A stretch of 64,000 nt of DNA from Halarcobacter sp. (lineage in GTDB: Bacteria > Campylobacterota > Campylobacteria > Campylobacterales > Arcobacteraceae): contig JAQYVX010000003.1 in the NCBI GenBank assembly GCA_030145305.1, positions 186,001 through 250,000 of the forward strand, written 5' to 3'. A program made the translations under genes and the position numbers. Positions within the stretch are counted from its first letter, which is position 1, and each line of letters opens with the position of its first letter. Shown here piece after piece: positions 8,816-17,038 of the stretch. The notes beneath the pieces were generated by a model, which saw only the letters and a program-made list of their open reading frames with translations, searched no databases and had not been told where the DNA came from.

Positions 8816-9526
8816 TTAAGATAAAATTTCTTCAATAGTAACATAATCACCAACTCTACCTGTCATTTGTTCAACATCAGTATTTACAGGAAGGGTTTTC
8901 TTTCCTGGTCTCCAACCTGCTGGACAAACTTCTCCTGTAGTTGTTGCGTGTTGCCAAGCTTGAACTTGTCTTAAAAATTCATTTACATTTCTTCCAACCA
9001 TTGGAGCTTGTACTTCTTGAGCTACACAAACTCCCTCAGGATTAAATAAAAATCTTCCTCTTAAAGCCATTCCCTCTTCTTCAATTAAAACACCAAAATC
9101 TTCACTAACAGTAGTTGTAGTATCAGCACCAATTGTAAGTTGTAATCCTTCTAAAAGTGGTTCAGTTTCAACAAATCTTTTATGTGAGAATTTTGTATCA
9201 GTAGATATTGCTAAGATTTCAACACCTAGTTTTTGGAACTGATCATAATGTGCATTCATAGCTGCAATTTCAGTTGGACAAACAAAAGTAAAATCAGCTG
9301 GATAAAAACATACAACTGCCCATTTTCCTTTATAATCTTCGTTTGAAACTGTTGTATAATGACCTGTTTTAGCATTAAATGCTTCCATTTTAAACTCTGG
9401 CATTTGTCTTTGAACCATACTTGAACTCATTTTTTTATCCTTTTTTATTTCTATATTTTCATTATTTTGGCTATTAGTTATAGCAACTCTTTCTTCTCTT
9501 GCTTTAATACTTGTATCACAAGCCAT
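8816..9526 (-). CDS. 2-Cys peroxiredoxin (AhpC/Prx1 type) with N-terminal extension
   Basis: A thioredoxin-fold peroxidase reducing hydrogen peroxide and organic hydroperoxides. The peroxidatic Cys is in FTFVCPTE and the resolving Cys in GEVCPAGW. The canonical domain starts at about residue 33 (MSSSMVQRQMPEFKMEAFN), giving roughly 204 residues; the frame adds 32 polar residues upstream. The long start is supported by a strong AAGGAGA ribosome site at 9531-9537, seven bases before the ATG; the internal ATG at 9430 has only a weaker GGAT. It is monocistronic behind a Fur/PerR-type palindrome, which suggests induction by peroxide or iron limitation. Confidence 0.92.
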   Translation of the reverse strand: MACDTSIKAREERVAITNSQNNENIEIKKDKKMSSSMVQRQMPEFKMEAFNAKTGHYTTVSNEDYKGKWAVVCFYPADFTFVCPTEIAAMNAHYDQFQKLGVEILAISTDTKFSHKRFVETEPLLEGLQLTIGADTTTTVSEDFGVLIEEEGMALRGRFLFNPEGVCVAQEVQAPMVGRNVNEFLRQVQAWQHATTTGEVCPAGWRPGKKTLPVNTDVEQMTGRVGDYVTIEEILS

Positions 9527-9541
9527 ATCATCTCCTTAAAT

Positions 9542-9556
9542 GGATAATAATTATCC
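9542..9556. promoter_or_regulatory. Fur/PerR-box-like palindrome upstream of the peroxiredoxin gene
   Basis: GGATAATAATTATCC is a perfect 7-1-7 palindrome, 15 bases upstream of the peroxiredoxin start. Its GATAAT-N-ATTATC core matches the general form of Fur and PerR sites, and PerR control of peroxidases is well established in Campylobacterota. Binding itself is inferred. Confidence 0.6.
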
Positions 9557-9691
9557 TTTGATAAAAAGTATTGTAATCTTTTGAGAATTAAAACTTGCTT
9601 AAATATAATATAAATTTATAATATAATTATAAGTAACAGTTATGTGTATGAATTTGGTATAGAAGGGAATAGTTGGAAAAAGTAGATAAAA

Positions 9692-9788
9692 AAAGTTTAT
9701 ATACTGAAACTGTCTTAATTACTAGGAGAAAAAAAATGACAGCTTCAATATATAAACTTTATCTCTCTTCTTTAAAAAGAAGAGAGAT
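9692..9788 (-). terminator. Tandem terminator of the porin gene
   Basis: Reading from the porin stop (minus strand) there are two hairpins. The first (9761-9788) has a perfect 13-bp stem ATCTCTCTTCTTT / AAAGAAGAGAGAT with a two-base loop. The second has 23-base arms (9692-9714 and 9738-9760, 21 of 23 matching) around a 23-base loop and is followed on the minus strand by seven T. A double terminator suits a highly expressed porin. On the plus strand the same DNA holds a 21-codon frame at 9736 behind TAGGAGA, which I regard as incidental. Confidence 0.6.
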
Positions 9789-9797
9789 AATTACTTA

Positions 9798-10964
9798 TTA
9801 AAAAGAATAAGCAAGTGTAAAGTTAAGTTGGTTGTAATCAGAAACTTTAGATTTTGAATCTTCATTTACCACTGTATATCCTAAGTTAGCTTTTAAATTT
9901 TTTGTAACAGGATACCCTAACCATAAAGTAGTTTCATTCATTTTAAGTGAATCATTTCCAACATCATATTTAGTTTGACCATAAAGTAATGTAGCACTTA
10001 CGTCATAAATTGATTTAGTAACTCCAAGATAGAAAGTTTGAGCATCTTTACTGTAAACATAATCACCTTCTTCAAAAGGAACAATAATTTCACCAGTTCC
10101 TGTAGTATATCCTGGGAATGCAGCGTCATTATCAACTTTTATATATCCAGCATAAGGAGAGAATCCAGCAATTGTAGTACTTACCATTAAATCAATAAGA
10201 CTAGAATCATTTTTTGAATTATTGTCATCATCACTAACTGCATAATGAGCTCTAATAGAAGTATCACCAAATGTTAGGTTTGCTTTAGCACCATAAATAT
10301 CTTTTACATCAGGCATTACTAATCCATATGCAGTTGTAGAAATAGTATCATTGAATTTATGAGTAAGACCTAATTTATACACACCATCATTTTCATTAAA
10401 TTTAGTCATTGGTCTATAATCTCTTGAATAAACTCTACCTTGTCTTAATGACCAGATAGCTTCAAGTGAAGTATTTCCAAAAATTGCATCAATTTTTATT
10501 GCATCTTGAGTTTTATTAATCCAATCAGTTGAAATAAATTGTCTACCAGCTTTTACTGAAAAGTTTTTTAGATTATATGATAAAAATAATTCTTCTAAAT
10601 CAACTGATCTATTACTTCCATTTTTTTCATGAAATCTTTCAGAAGCATCACCTGTTCCCATAAAAGTTGTAGAGTTTTTGTCTTCTTCAAATATAGTTCC
10701 ATATGCTCTAAATTTAGAAGTTAAACTTAAGTTATTCCATACACCTGTTTCATATTTTAATGCAAATGAACCAACACTATATGCTGAATCACGATAATAT
10801 GTAGCACCTGGAGCCTCTTTATCAAAATTTCTGTTTTCATAAGTAGCTGCAATTTCACCACTTACTTTACCACTTGTTAAAGCTTCTGCTAAACTTTGTG
10901 CATTTGCACTACTGTATAAAGACACTGCAGCTACGACTGCTAAACCAACGTTAAACTTTTTCAT
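9798..10964 (-). CDS. Outer-membrane porin (Campylobacterota major OMP-like)
   Basis: A 388-residue exported protein. The signal peptide (MKKFNVGLAVVAAVSLYSSANA) is followed by SLAEALTSGKVSGEIAATYEN, the typical opening of Arcobacter and Campylobacter porins of the OprD-like group. The rest alternates short amphipathic beta strands and polar loops and ends NQLNFTLAYSF, with a terminal Phe as expected for an outer-membrane beta barrel. It should form a passive pore. It is monocistronic, with its own T-rich promoter and a double terminator. Pore selectivity cannot be told from sequence. Confidence 0.85.
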   Translation of the reverse strand: MKKFNVGLAVVAAVSLYSSANAQSLAEALTSGKVSGEIAATYENRNFDKEAPGATYYRDSAYSVGSFALKYETGVWNNLSLTSKFRAYGTIFEEDKNSTTFMGTGDASERFHEKNGSNRSVDLEELFLSYNLKNFSVKAGRQFISTDWINKTQDAIKIDAIFGNTSLEAIWSLRQGRVYSRDYRPMTKFNENDGVYKLGLTHKFNDTISTTAYGLVMPDVKDIYGAKANLTFGDTSIRAHYAVSDDDNNSKNDSSLIDLMVSTTIAGFSPYAGYIKVDNDAAFPGYTTGTGEIIVPFEEGDYVYSKDAQTFYLGVTKSIYDVSATLLYGQTKYDVGNDSLKMNETTLWLGYPVTKNLKANLGYTVVNEDSKSKVSDYNQLNFTLAYSF

Positions 10965-11015
10965 TTCTTCTCCTTTTGTTTAAATTAGATTGAGTTCTAA
11001 TTTTCTGACTTGAAC

Positions 11016-11050
11016 ATGATAAAACAAAAAAATCGCAAAAAAATCGAAAA
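11016..11050 (-). promoter_or_regulatory. Porin promoter with two CGA-T-tract repeats
   Basis: On the minus strand two copies of CGA plus a T tract sit 11 bases apart (11046 and 11035), and a TATCAT -10-like box starts 14 bases after the second (11021-11016). The same layout and spacings precede torA at 13301-13331. T-rich periodic upstream signals are typical of promoters in this phylum. Confidence 0.5.
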
Positions 11051-11156
11051 ATTAGCTAGTTTGTAGAAATTAACATATAATTTAAAGAATTTGATATTCA
11101 ATTTAATAAAAAATTCTTCTATAATAAGTTATTAAAAATGTGCAAAGGAAATATAA

Positions 11157-12302
11157 ATGAGTTTAATATATGATTATTCAAATCCAACAGCAATACACTT
11201 TGGAAAAGGTCAAATTGCGTCAATTATTAAGTATTTAAGTAAAGATAATAAAATATTATTAGTCTATGGTGGCGGGTCTATTAAGAAAAATGGAGTTTAT
11301 GATGAAGTTTTATCAGCACTTGAAGGATATGATTATTTAGAGTTTTCAGGAGTTGAATCAAATCCTACTTATGAGACATTAAGTAAAGCAGTTGAACTTG
11401 CAAAGTCTGAAAAAGTTGATTTTATTTTAGCTGTGGGTGGTGGTTCTGTAATTGATGGTTCAAAATATATTGCGGCGGCTTCAGTTTATGATGGTGATGC
11501 TTGGGATTTTCTTGAAGGAATATCAGCACCTGAAAAGGCACTTCCTTTAGGAGCAATCTTAACCTTACCTGCAACTGGAAGTGAATCAAATATGAATGCA
11601 GTTGTATCAAAGAAAGCTACAAATGAAAAAAGATTTTTTGGCTCGCCTTATGTTTATCCAAAATTTGCAGTACTAGATCCTATCGTTATGGCTACATTAT
11701 CAGATAGACAATTAGCAAATGGTTTAGTTGATGCTTTTGTGCACACTTGTGAACAATATTTAACTTGCCCAAATACTTCATTATTGCATGATGGTTATTC
11801 TGAAACTATTTTAAAAGGTTTATTTGCATTAGCAAAAGATTGGGAAAATAGAAAAGATATAATCTGGCAAGAGAATTTAATGCTTCTTGCAAATCAAGCT
11901 TTAAATGGATTTATAGGTTCAGGTGTGGTACAAGATTGGGCTACTCATATGATAGGACATGAATTAACAGCATTTTATGGAGTAGATCATGCCCAAAGTT
12001 TAGCAGTAGTTCAACCTCAGTTATTAAGAGTAATGATTGAAGAAAAGAGTGAAAAATTAGCTCAAATGGGTGAAAATGTTTTTGGAATCAAAGATGATAA
12101 TGAAGCTGTAATTGTAGCAATTGAAGAAATGTACCAAAGTATTGGTGTTACTACAAATTTAAATGATTATGAAAGAGTAGATGATAAGGTTATTGAAAAG
12201 GTAATTCCTTCTTTAAAAGCTCATGGAATGACAGCTATTGGTGAAAATCAAAACATTACCTTAGAAGTTTCAGAGAAAATTCTAAGAATGGCTATGAAAT
12301 AA
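11157..12302 (+). CDS. Iron-containing alcohol dehydrogenase (YqhD-like)
   Basis: A 381-residue cytoplasmic dehydrogenase of the Fe-ADH family. The nucleotide site is GGGSVIDGSKYIAAA (about residues 93-107), and the metal ligands are the Asp and His of LVDAFVHTCEQY and the histidines of HMIGHELTAFYGVDHAQ. The N terminus (YSNPTAIHFGKGQIASI) and the ATGSESN segment match the YqhD/BDH branch, which reduces short aldehydes with NADPH. An aldehyde-detoxifying or fermentation role is likely. It ends 13 bases from a convergent AraC-type gene whose N-terminal domain is that of YqhC, the known activator of yqhD in E. coli. Confidence 0.88.
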   Translation: MSLIYDYSNPTAIHFGKGQIASIIKYLSKDNKILLVYGGGSIKKNGVYDEVLSALEGYDYLEFSGVESNPTYETLSKAVELAKSEKVDFILAVGGGSVIDGSKYIAAASVYDGDAWDFLEGISAPEKALPLGAILTLPATGSESNMNAVVSKKATNEKRFFGSPYVYPKFAVLDPIVMATLSDRQLANGLVDAFVHTCEQYLTCPNTSLLHDGYSETILKGLFALAKDWENRKDIIWQENLMLLANQALNGFIGSGVVQDWATHMIGHELTAFYGVDHAQSLAVVQPQLLRVMIEEKSEKLAQMGENVFGIKDDNEAVIVAIEEMYQSIGVTTNLNDYERVDDKVIEKVIPSLKAHGMTAIGENQNITLEVSEKILRMAMK

Positions 12303-12315
12303 TATAAATTAAGCT

Positions 12316-13191
12316 TTAGAGAATCTCAAAAGAGGCTTTTGCCTCTTTTGGTGGATATCCAAAATAATTTTTAAAATCTTTAGAAAACTGAGAACTACTT
12401 TCATATCCAGTTTCATAGGCTGTTTCATTTACTTGTAAATTATCTCTTGTTAATAAATCTTTAGCTCTATTTAATCGTATTTTTTTAATATATTGTAAAG
12501 GACTAAGCATTGTCACTTTTTTAAAGTGAGTATGAAAAGAAGAGACACTCATATCTTCTTCTTTTGCTAAACTTGGAATGTCAAGATGCTCTTTATAATT
12601 AGTATGAATAATTCTTAATGTTCTTGTCATCTTAGCTTCCATCTTATTTTTAAGAAACATCTTATGCAAGAAATGAGCATTTTCACCTATTGCAATTTTA
12701 TAAAAAATCTCTCTTAAAATAGATTCTCCTAAGATATTCGATTCTTCTTTTGATTGAAGTATTTTTAAAAGTCTATAAATTGAATCTTCTAAGTCTTTAG
12801 TAACTTTATCTTGAAAAATTGCCATTTTTACAGCTTTACATTTTTTTGATTCTTCTTTACAAAGTGATGAGATTATTTCATTCATAATCTCTTTTTTTAT
12901 ATCTATTAAAATGCAATAATAAGGCTCTTCTTTAGAAGCGATTGTTTCGCATTCAAAAGGAAGTGTTGCTGAAACTACTAAATAGTTTTTAGAATCATAT
13001 TCAAACTTTTTATTTGGTAGGTAAGCTATTTTTTTGCCTTGCAAAACAAATACTAGGCAAAAATCGTAAGTTAAAGGTGTTCGTGGTAGAAAAGTTGTAG
13101 TTTTATATAAATTTACACCTTCTATATTTGTTCTAGTTAAAGAATCTCTTTTTATAAGTTTATTTACTTCTTTTAAAATTTTATTATTCAT
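12316..13191 (-). CDS. AraC-family transcriptional regulator (AraC_N type, YqhC-like)
   Basis: A 291-residue regulator. Residues 20-180 form the AraC_N ligand domain (NLYKTTTFLPRTPLTYDFCLVF and the following beta strands). The C-terminal helix-turn-helix pair covers about 190-288 with SVSSFHTHFKKVTMLSPLQYIKKIRL and the second-helix signature ETGYESSSQFSKDFKNYFG. It probably senses an aldehyde or related molecule and activates the convergent alcohol dehydrogenase gene; that link rests on the YqhC/YqhD precedent and on adjacency. Start ATG has no strong ribosome site; no nearer alternative looks better. Confidence 0.82.
   Translation of the reverse strand: MNNKILKEVNKLIKRDSLTRTNIEGVNLYKTTTFLPRTPLTYDFCLVFVLQGKKIAYLPNKKFEYDSKNYLVVSATLPFECETIASKEEPYYCILIDIKKEIMNEIISSLCKEESKKCKAVKMAIFQDKVTKDLEDSIYRLLKILQSKEESNILGESILREIFYKIAIGENAHFLHKMFLKNKMEAKMTRTLRIIHTNYKEHLDIPSLAKEEDMSVSSFHTHFKKVTMLSPLQYIKKIRLNRAKDLLTRDNLQVNETAYETGYESSSQFSKDFKNYFGYPPKEAKASFEIL
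12328..12349 (+). terminator. Terminator of the alcohol dehydrogenase gene inside the araC-like 3' end
   Basis: A 9-bp stem AAAAGAGGC / GCCTCTTTT with a TTTT loop starts 26 bases after the dehydrogenase stop and lies within the last coding codons of the convergent regulator. It can serve either strand. Confidence 0.55.
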
Positions 13192-13300
13192 AGGGTTTCC
13201 AAATTGTTTTATTCATTATACTAAAAGTTTTGTTACATTACTTATATAATGTGTATATTTTAGAAAAATAACACAATATAAGTATAATTCTCTATTTATT

Positions 13301-13331
13301 CGATTTTTTTTCGATTTTTTGTTATTATAAT
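13301..13331 (+). promoter_or_regulatory. torA promoter with two CGA-T-tract repeats
   Basis: CGA followed by a T tract occurs at 13301 and 13312 (11-bp period), and a perfect TATAAT box at 13326-13331 starts 14 bases after the second repeat. An 11-bp direct repeat suits either a PhoB/OmpR-type regulator, which this operon encodes, or the periodic T tracts of housekeeping promoters in this phylum. Confidence 0.55.
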
Positions 13332-13360
13332 TTCAGCATAAAGATTGAAAAGGACAAAAT

Positions 13361-15766
13361 ATGAATAATTCAAGAAGAGATTTTCTAAAAAAAGGTGCTA
13401 TAGGAACAACAGCTGTTGCTTTAACTAGTACAAGTGGTGTTGCTGCCAATATATTGGAATCAAGAACAGTAAAAATTCCAAGTGCGTCTCACTTTGGTGC
13501 TTTTTATGCTCACGTTAGAGATGATAAAATTGTAGATATTACTTCTCAATTGGACTCTGATGCAAACCCTACAGTTATTGTAAAAGGTTTAGCTGATAGA
13601 AATAGTTCAAACTCAAGAGTGAAATATCCTGTTGTAAGAAAATCTTACTTAGAAGGAAAAGGTCGAGGTGATTTAAGAGGTAAAGAAGAATTCGTAAGAG
13701 TTTCTTGGGATACTGCACTTGACTTAGCTGCTAATGCTATTAAAAAAGCACAAAAAAAAGGTGGAAATGAATCTATTTATAATGCGTCGTATGGTGGTTG
13801 GTCACATCCAGGTGCTTTCAAGCCAAATGTTTTAGCTGGAAGATTCTTTAATCAAATTGGTGGTGCTATTGGAACTGCTGGTGAGTATTCAAATGGTGCT
13901 GCTGGTCCTGTTAACCCTTCAGTTGTGGGAGATATGGAAGTTTATTCTATTCAAACTGCACATGAACAAATCATTGCAAATACAGAAGTTATGGTTTTAT
14001 GGGGAGCAGATTTATATAAAACAAATAGAGTAGGATATTCTGTAGCAAACCATAGATGTTTTGATGCTTATGAAGAGTATAAAAAAGCTGGAATGAAAGT
14101 TATTTTAATTGACCCTATTTATAATACATCAGGTCAAGAATTCAATGCTGATTGGATTAAAATTAGACCAGGTTCAGATGTTGCTATGATGATGGCTATG
14201 ATGAATCATTTATATAAAACAGGTAAATATGATAAAGCATTTATTAAAAAATATACTCATGGTTTTGATAAATTTTTACCTTACCTTTTAGGAAAAACTG
14301 ATGGTATTGAAAAAACAGCTAAATGGGCAGAAAAATTAACAGAAGTTCCTGCTAAAACTATTGAGCAATTAGCTGAACTTATGGTTTCAAAAAGAACTAT
14401 GATCGCTGGAAACTGGGCAATGCAAAGAGCTGAACATGGTGAACAAGTGGATTGGTCTATTATTACATTAGCTTCAATGATTGGACAAATTGGACTTCCT
14501 GGTGGAGGTTTTGGTTTCTCAATGCATTATGAAGGTGGTGGTGATGCTGCTTCTGGAAAAAGAACTGTTGGAGGATTAAGTCAAGGTAAAGGTGGTGCTG
14601 TAAATCTTACAATTCCAGCTTCAAGAATGAGTGATTTAATTAATAAACCTGGACAAACAGTTACATATAAAGGTAAAACAATTACTTATCCAAAAGTTGA
14701 AGTTATGTTAAGTGCAGGTTGTTCTCCAATAGGACATCAACCAGATGTAAATGAACTAATTGAAGCGATGAGAAAATTAGACACTGTAGTTGTTATGGAA
14801 CCTTGGTGGACACCAACAGCAAAAATGGCTGATATTGTATTCCCTGCAACAACAACTATGGAAAGAGACGATATCTCAAGTGGTATGTCGTATTCAAATG
14901 ATAGAGTTTATGCAATGAAACAAATTGTAAAACCTAGATATGAATCAAAAGATGATTATGAAATCTTTACATTATTAGCAAAAAGATTTGGTACAGAGAA
15001 GAAATTTACAAGAGATAGAACACCAATGGATTGGATTGAAAGATTATATAAAAAATCATATGCAAAAAAAGATATGAATGTAACTTTTGAGAAATTCTGG
15101 GAAAAAGGTAGTGTTCATTATGAAATTCCAGCTAGTGCAAGAAAATATGTAAGACATGAAGCATTTAGAAAAGATCCTGTAAATAATGCGCTTAAAACAG
15201 AAACAGGAAAAATTCAAATTTTCTCTGATAAATTTGAAAATTATAAATATGAAGACTTTAAAGGTCACCCAATGTGGTTTGAACCAAAAGAGTGGTTAGG
15301 TAATGAAAAATTAGCAAAAAAATATCCATTACATTTAGTGTCTCCACACCCAACATATAGAATTCATTCACAAATGGATAATACATGGGTACAAAATGCA
15401 CATAAAGTACAAGGACGAGAGCCTATTAGAATTTCACCAGCTGATGCTAAAAAATTCGATGTTAAAGATGGAGAAATTGTAGAAGTATATAATGACAGAG
15501 GAAGTTTACTTGCTGGTGTTGTAGTTACTAAAACAATAAGAGAAGGTGTTGTAGCAATTGAAGAAGGTGCTTGGTATAGCCCTGAAGAAACTTCAAAAGA
15601 TAAATCAAGATGTAACTCAGGACAAGTTAATGTATTAACATCATCTAGACCAACATCACAAATGGCGAGTGCAACATCTGCAAACTCAACATTAGTTTCA
15701 ATTAGAAAAGCTAAGGTTGTTACTCCAAATGTAGCATATAATCCACCAAGAATTCAAGGAGCATAA
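13361..15766 (+). CDS. torA: Trimethylamine N-oxide / DMSO reductase catalytic subunit (TorA-like)
   Basis: An 801-residue periplasmic molybdoenzyme of the DMSO reductase family. It has a Tat signal (NSRRDFLKKGAIGTTAVAL). There is no N-terminal iron-sulfur Cys cluster, as in TorA/BisC/DorA. The SYGGWSHPG segment (about residues 145-153) holds the likely Mo-ligand Ser, with later pterin-binding signatures VMVLWGADLYKTNRVGY and GGGFGFSMHYEGGG, and a C-terminal dinucleotide domain (HPTYRIHSQMDNTWVQ). It reduces N- or S-oxides as terminal electron acceptors. Two bases downstream begins a monohaem cytochrome c that should be its electron donor, the arrangement known for Cj0264c-Cj0265c in C. jejuni. 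Exact substrate is inferred. Confidence 0.92.
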   Translation: MNNSRRDFLKKGAIGTTAVALTSTSGVAANILESRTVKIPSASHFGAFYAHVRDDKIVDITSQLDSDANPTVIVKGLADRNSSNSRVKYPVVRKSYLEGKGRGDLRGKEEFVRVSWDTALDLAANAIKKAQKKGGNESIYNASYGGWSHPGAFKPNVLAGRFFNQIGGAIGTAGEYSNGAAGPVNPSVVGDMEVYSIQTAHEQIIANTEVMVLWGADLYKTNRVGYSVANHRCFDAYEEYKKAGMKVILIDPIYNTSGQEFNADWIKIRPGSDVAMMMAMMNHLYKTGKYDKAFIKKYTHGFDKFLPYLLGKTDGIEKTAKWAEKLTEVPAKTIEQLAELMVSKRTMIAGNWAMQRAEHGEQVDWSIITLASMIGQIGLPGGGFGFSMHYEGGGDAASGKRTVGGLSQGKGGAVNLTIPASRMSDLINKPGQTVTYKGKTITYPKVEVMLSAGCSPIGHQPDVNELIEAMRKLDTVVVMEPWWTPTAKMADIVFPATTTMERDDISSGMSYSNDRVYAMKQIVKPRYESKDDYEIFTLLAKRFGTEKKFTRDRTPMDWIERLYKKSYAKKDMNVTFEKFWEKGSVHYEIPASARKYVRHEAFRKDPVNNALKTETGKIQIFSDKFENYKYEDFKGHPMWFEPKEWLGNEKLAKKYPLHLVSPHPTYRIHSQMDNTWVQNAHKVQGREPIRISPADAKKFDVKDGEIVEVYNDRGSLLAGVVVTKTIREGVVAIEEGAWYSPEETSKDKSRCNSGQVNVLTSSRPTSQMASATSANSTLVSIRKAKVVTPNVAYNPPRIQGA

Positions 15767-15768
15767 GT

Positions 15769-16320
15769 ATGAGAACAGTTTTACAAAAATTATTAATAAC
15801 ATTACTTGCAATGGGAAGTTTTTCCCTTGCAAGTGCAGGTGATGTTTTTATTTTCCAAACAGCAGATGTTAAAATTGATAATAAAAAAGCAACTGTTTAT
15901 ATTGGAACACCTGTTAAGGTTTTAAAAAATGTAGATGATAAAAATGCATTAATAGAGCTCTCAGGAATGGTTTTTGATAATAAACTTTTTATAAATAAAG
16001 ATAAATCATTATTACTAGCATCAGCGGAGAAAAATACTTTTGGAAAAAATGGTGAAGAAAAAAAACTTCAAGCTATTATTGAAAAAGGTTACTTAACAAA
16101 AAAGTCAGCTGAAGTTTGGGAAGAACACGAAGAATTCTTCTATGAAACGTGTACACAATGTCATGCTGCTCATGAACCATCTGAACATTCAATGTTAGAA
16201 TGGGATGCTATTTTAGCAACTATGAATGGTTTTGCTCAACTTGATGAAGAAGAAGCAAAGTATTTAGCAAGATATTTAAAAGCAAATGCAAATAATGGGT
16301 TTTATCAAAAGTCAAAATAA
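15769..16320 (+). CDS. Monohaem cytochrome c partner of the TMAO-reductase-like enzyme
   Basis: A 183-residue exported protein with signal peptide (MRTVLQKLLITLLAMGSFSLASA). The first half is a beta-rich domain without clear family. The C-terminal half carries one haem site, CTQCH at about residues 125-129, followed by a Met-rich stretch (MLEWDAILATMNG) and the cytochrome-like end EEEAKYLARYLKAN. It lies two bases after torA and is likely the electron-transfer subunit between the quinol pool and TorA, replacing the multihaem TorC of E. coli. It resembles the small c-type protein paired with the TorA-like enzyme of C. jejuni. Confidence 0.85.
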   Translation: MRTVLQKLLITLLAMGSFSLASAGDVFIFQTADVKIDNKKATVYIGTPVKVLKNVDDKNALIELSGMVFDNKLFINKDKSLLLASAEKNTFGKNGEEKKLQAIIEKGYLTKKSAEVWEEHEEFFYETCTQCHAAHEPSEHSMLEWDAILATMNGFAQLDEEEAKYLARYLKANANNGFYQKSK

Positions 16321-16351
16321 AGATTGATATAATAAGTAAAAAGGAGAGAAG

Positions 16352-17038
16352 ATGACAAAAAATGTAATTGAAAAACTACAAAATTTATCTCTTCTTTATG
16401 CTGAAGATGAAGTTGGAATTAGAGAAAATATTGCAGATTCATTAAGATATTATATAAAAGATGTTTATGAAGCAAAAGATGGAGAAGAAGCTTATGAGAT
16501 ATATCTGGAAAAAGAACCTGATATTATTTTAAGTGATATTCATATGCCAAAGGTAAATGGCCTTGAATTTGTAAAAAAAGTTAGAGAAACAAATAGAGAT
16601 ATTCCTGTTGTAATGATAACAGCACATACAGATAAAGAGTATTTACTTGAAGCTGTTGGTTTACATATGGAAAAGTATATTGTAAAACCTATAGATATAG
16701 ATGAATTATTTGAAGCTTTAGAAAAATGTGTAAGTCTTTTAGATTCAAATAAAAAAGTCTTATTAAAAGTTGATGAAGATTATATTTATGATTATGATTT
16801 AAAAGAGTTGAAATATAAAGATGAAAGAGTTATCTTAAATAAAAAAGAGATGATGTTTTTAGAAACTTTAATTTCAAATCAAAGTAGAGTTGTAACTTAT
16901 GATGAGTTACAAGAAAAAGTCTGGTGCGATGATGTTATGACTGATAGTGCATTAAGATCATTAGTAAGAAACTTACGAAAAAAACTTCCAACAGATTTAA
17001 TATTTAATCTTTCAGGAGTAGGATATAGGCTTGTTTAG
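16352..17038 (+). CDS. OmpR/PhoB-type response regulator
   Basis: A 228-residue two-domain regulator. The receiver has the acidic pair in YAEDE, the phosphorylated Asp in IILSDIHMPKVNG (about residue 60), the Thr in VMITAHT and the Lys in EKYIVKPI. The C-terminal winged-helix domain starts at about residue 140, with the recognition region TDSALRSLVRNLRKKL. It is 31 bases after the cytochrome gene and overlaps the next gene by 8 bases, so it belongs to the tor operon. It probably activates torA; the 11-bp repeat in the torA promoter is a candidate site. Confidence 0.9.
   Translation: MTKNVIEKLQNLSLLYAEDEVGIRENIADSLRYYIKDVYEAKDGEEAYEIYLEKEPDIILSDIHMPKVNGLEFVKKVRETNRDIPVVMITAHTDKEYLLEAVGLHMEKYIVKPIDIDELFEALEKCVSLLDSNKKVLLKVDEDYIYDYDLKELKYKDERVILNKKEMMFLETLISNQSRVVTYDELQEKVWCDDVMTDSALRSLVRNLRKKLPTDLIFNLSGVGYRLV

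Noticed and set aside
9736-9801. 21-codon plus-strand frame behind TAGGAGA in the porin terminator region
   Set aside because: The reading frame is made almost entirely of the two hairpin arms, and the peptide has no membrane or toxin character; a terminator explains the DNA.
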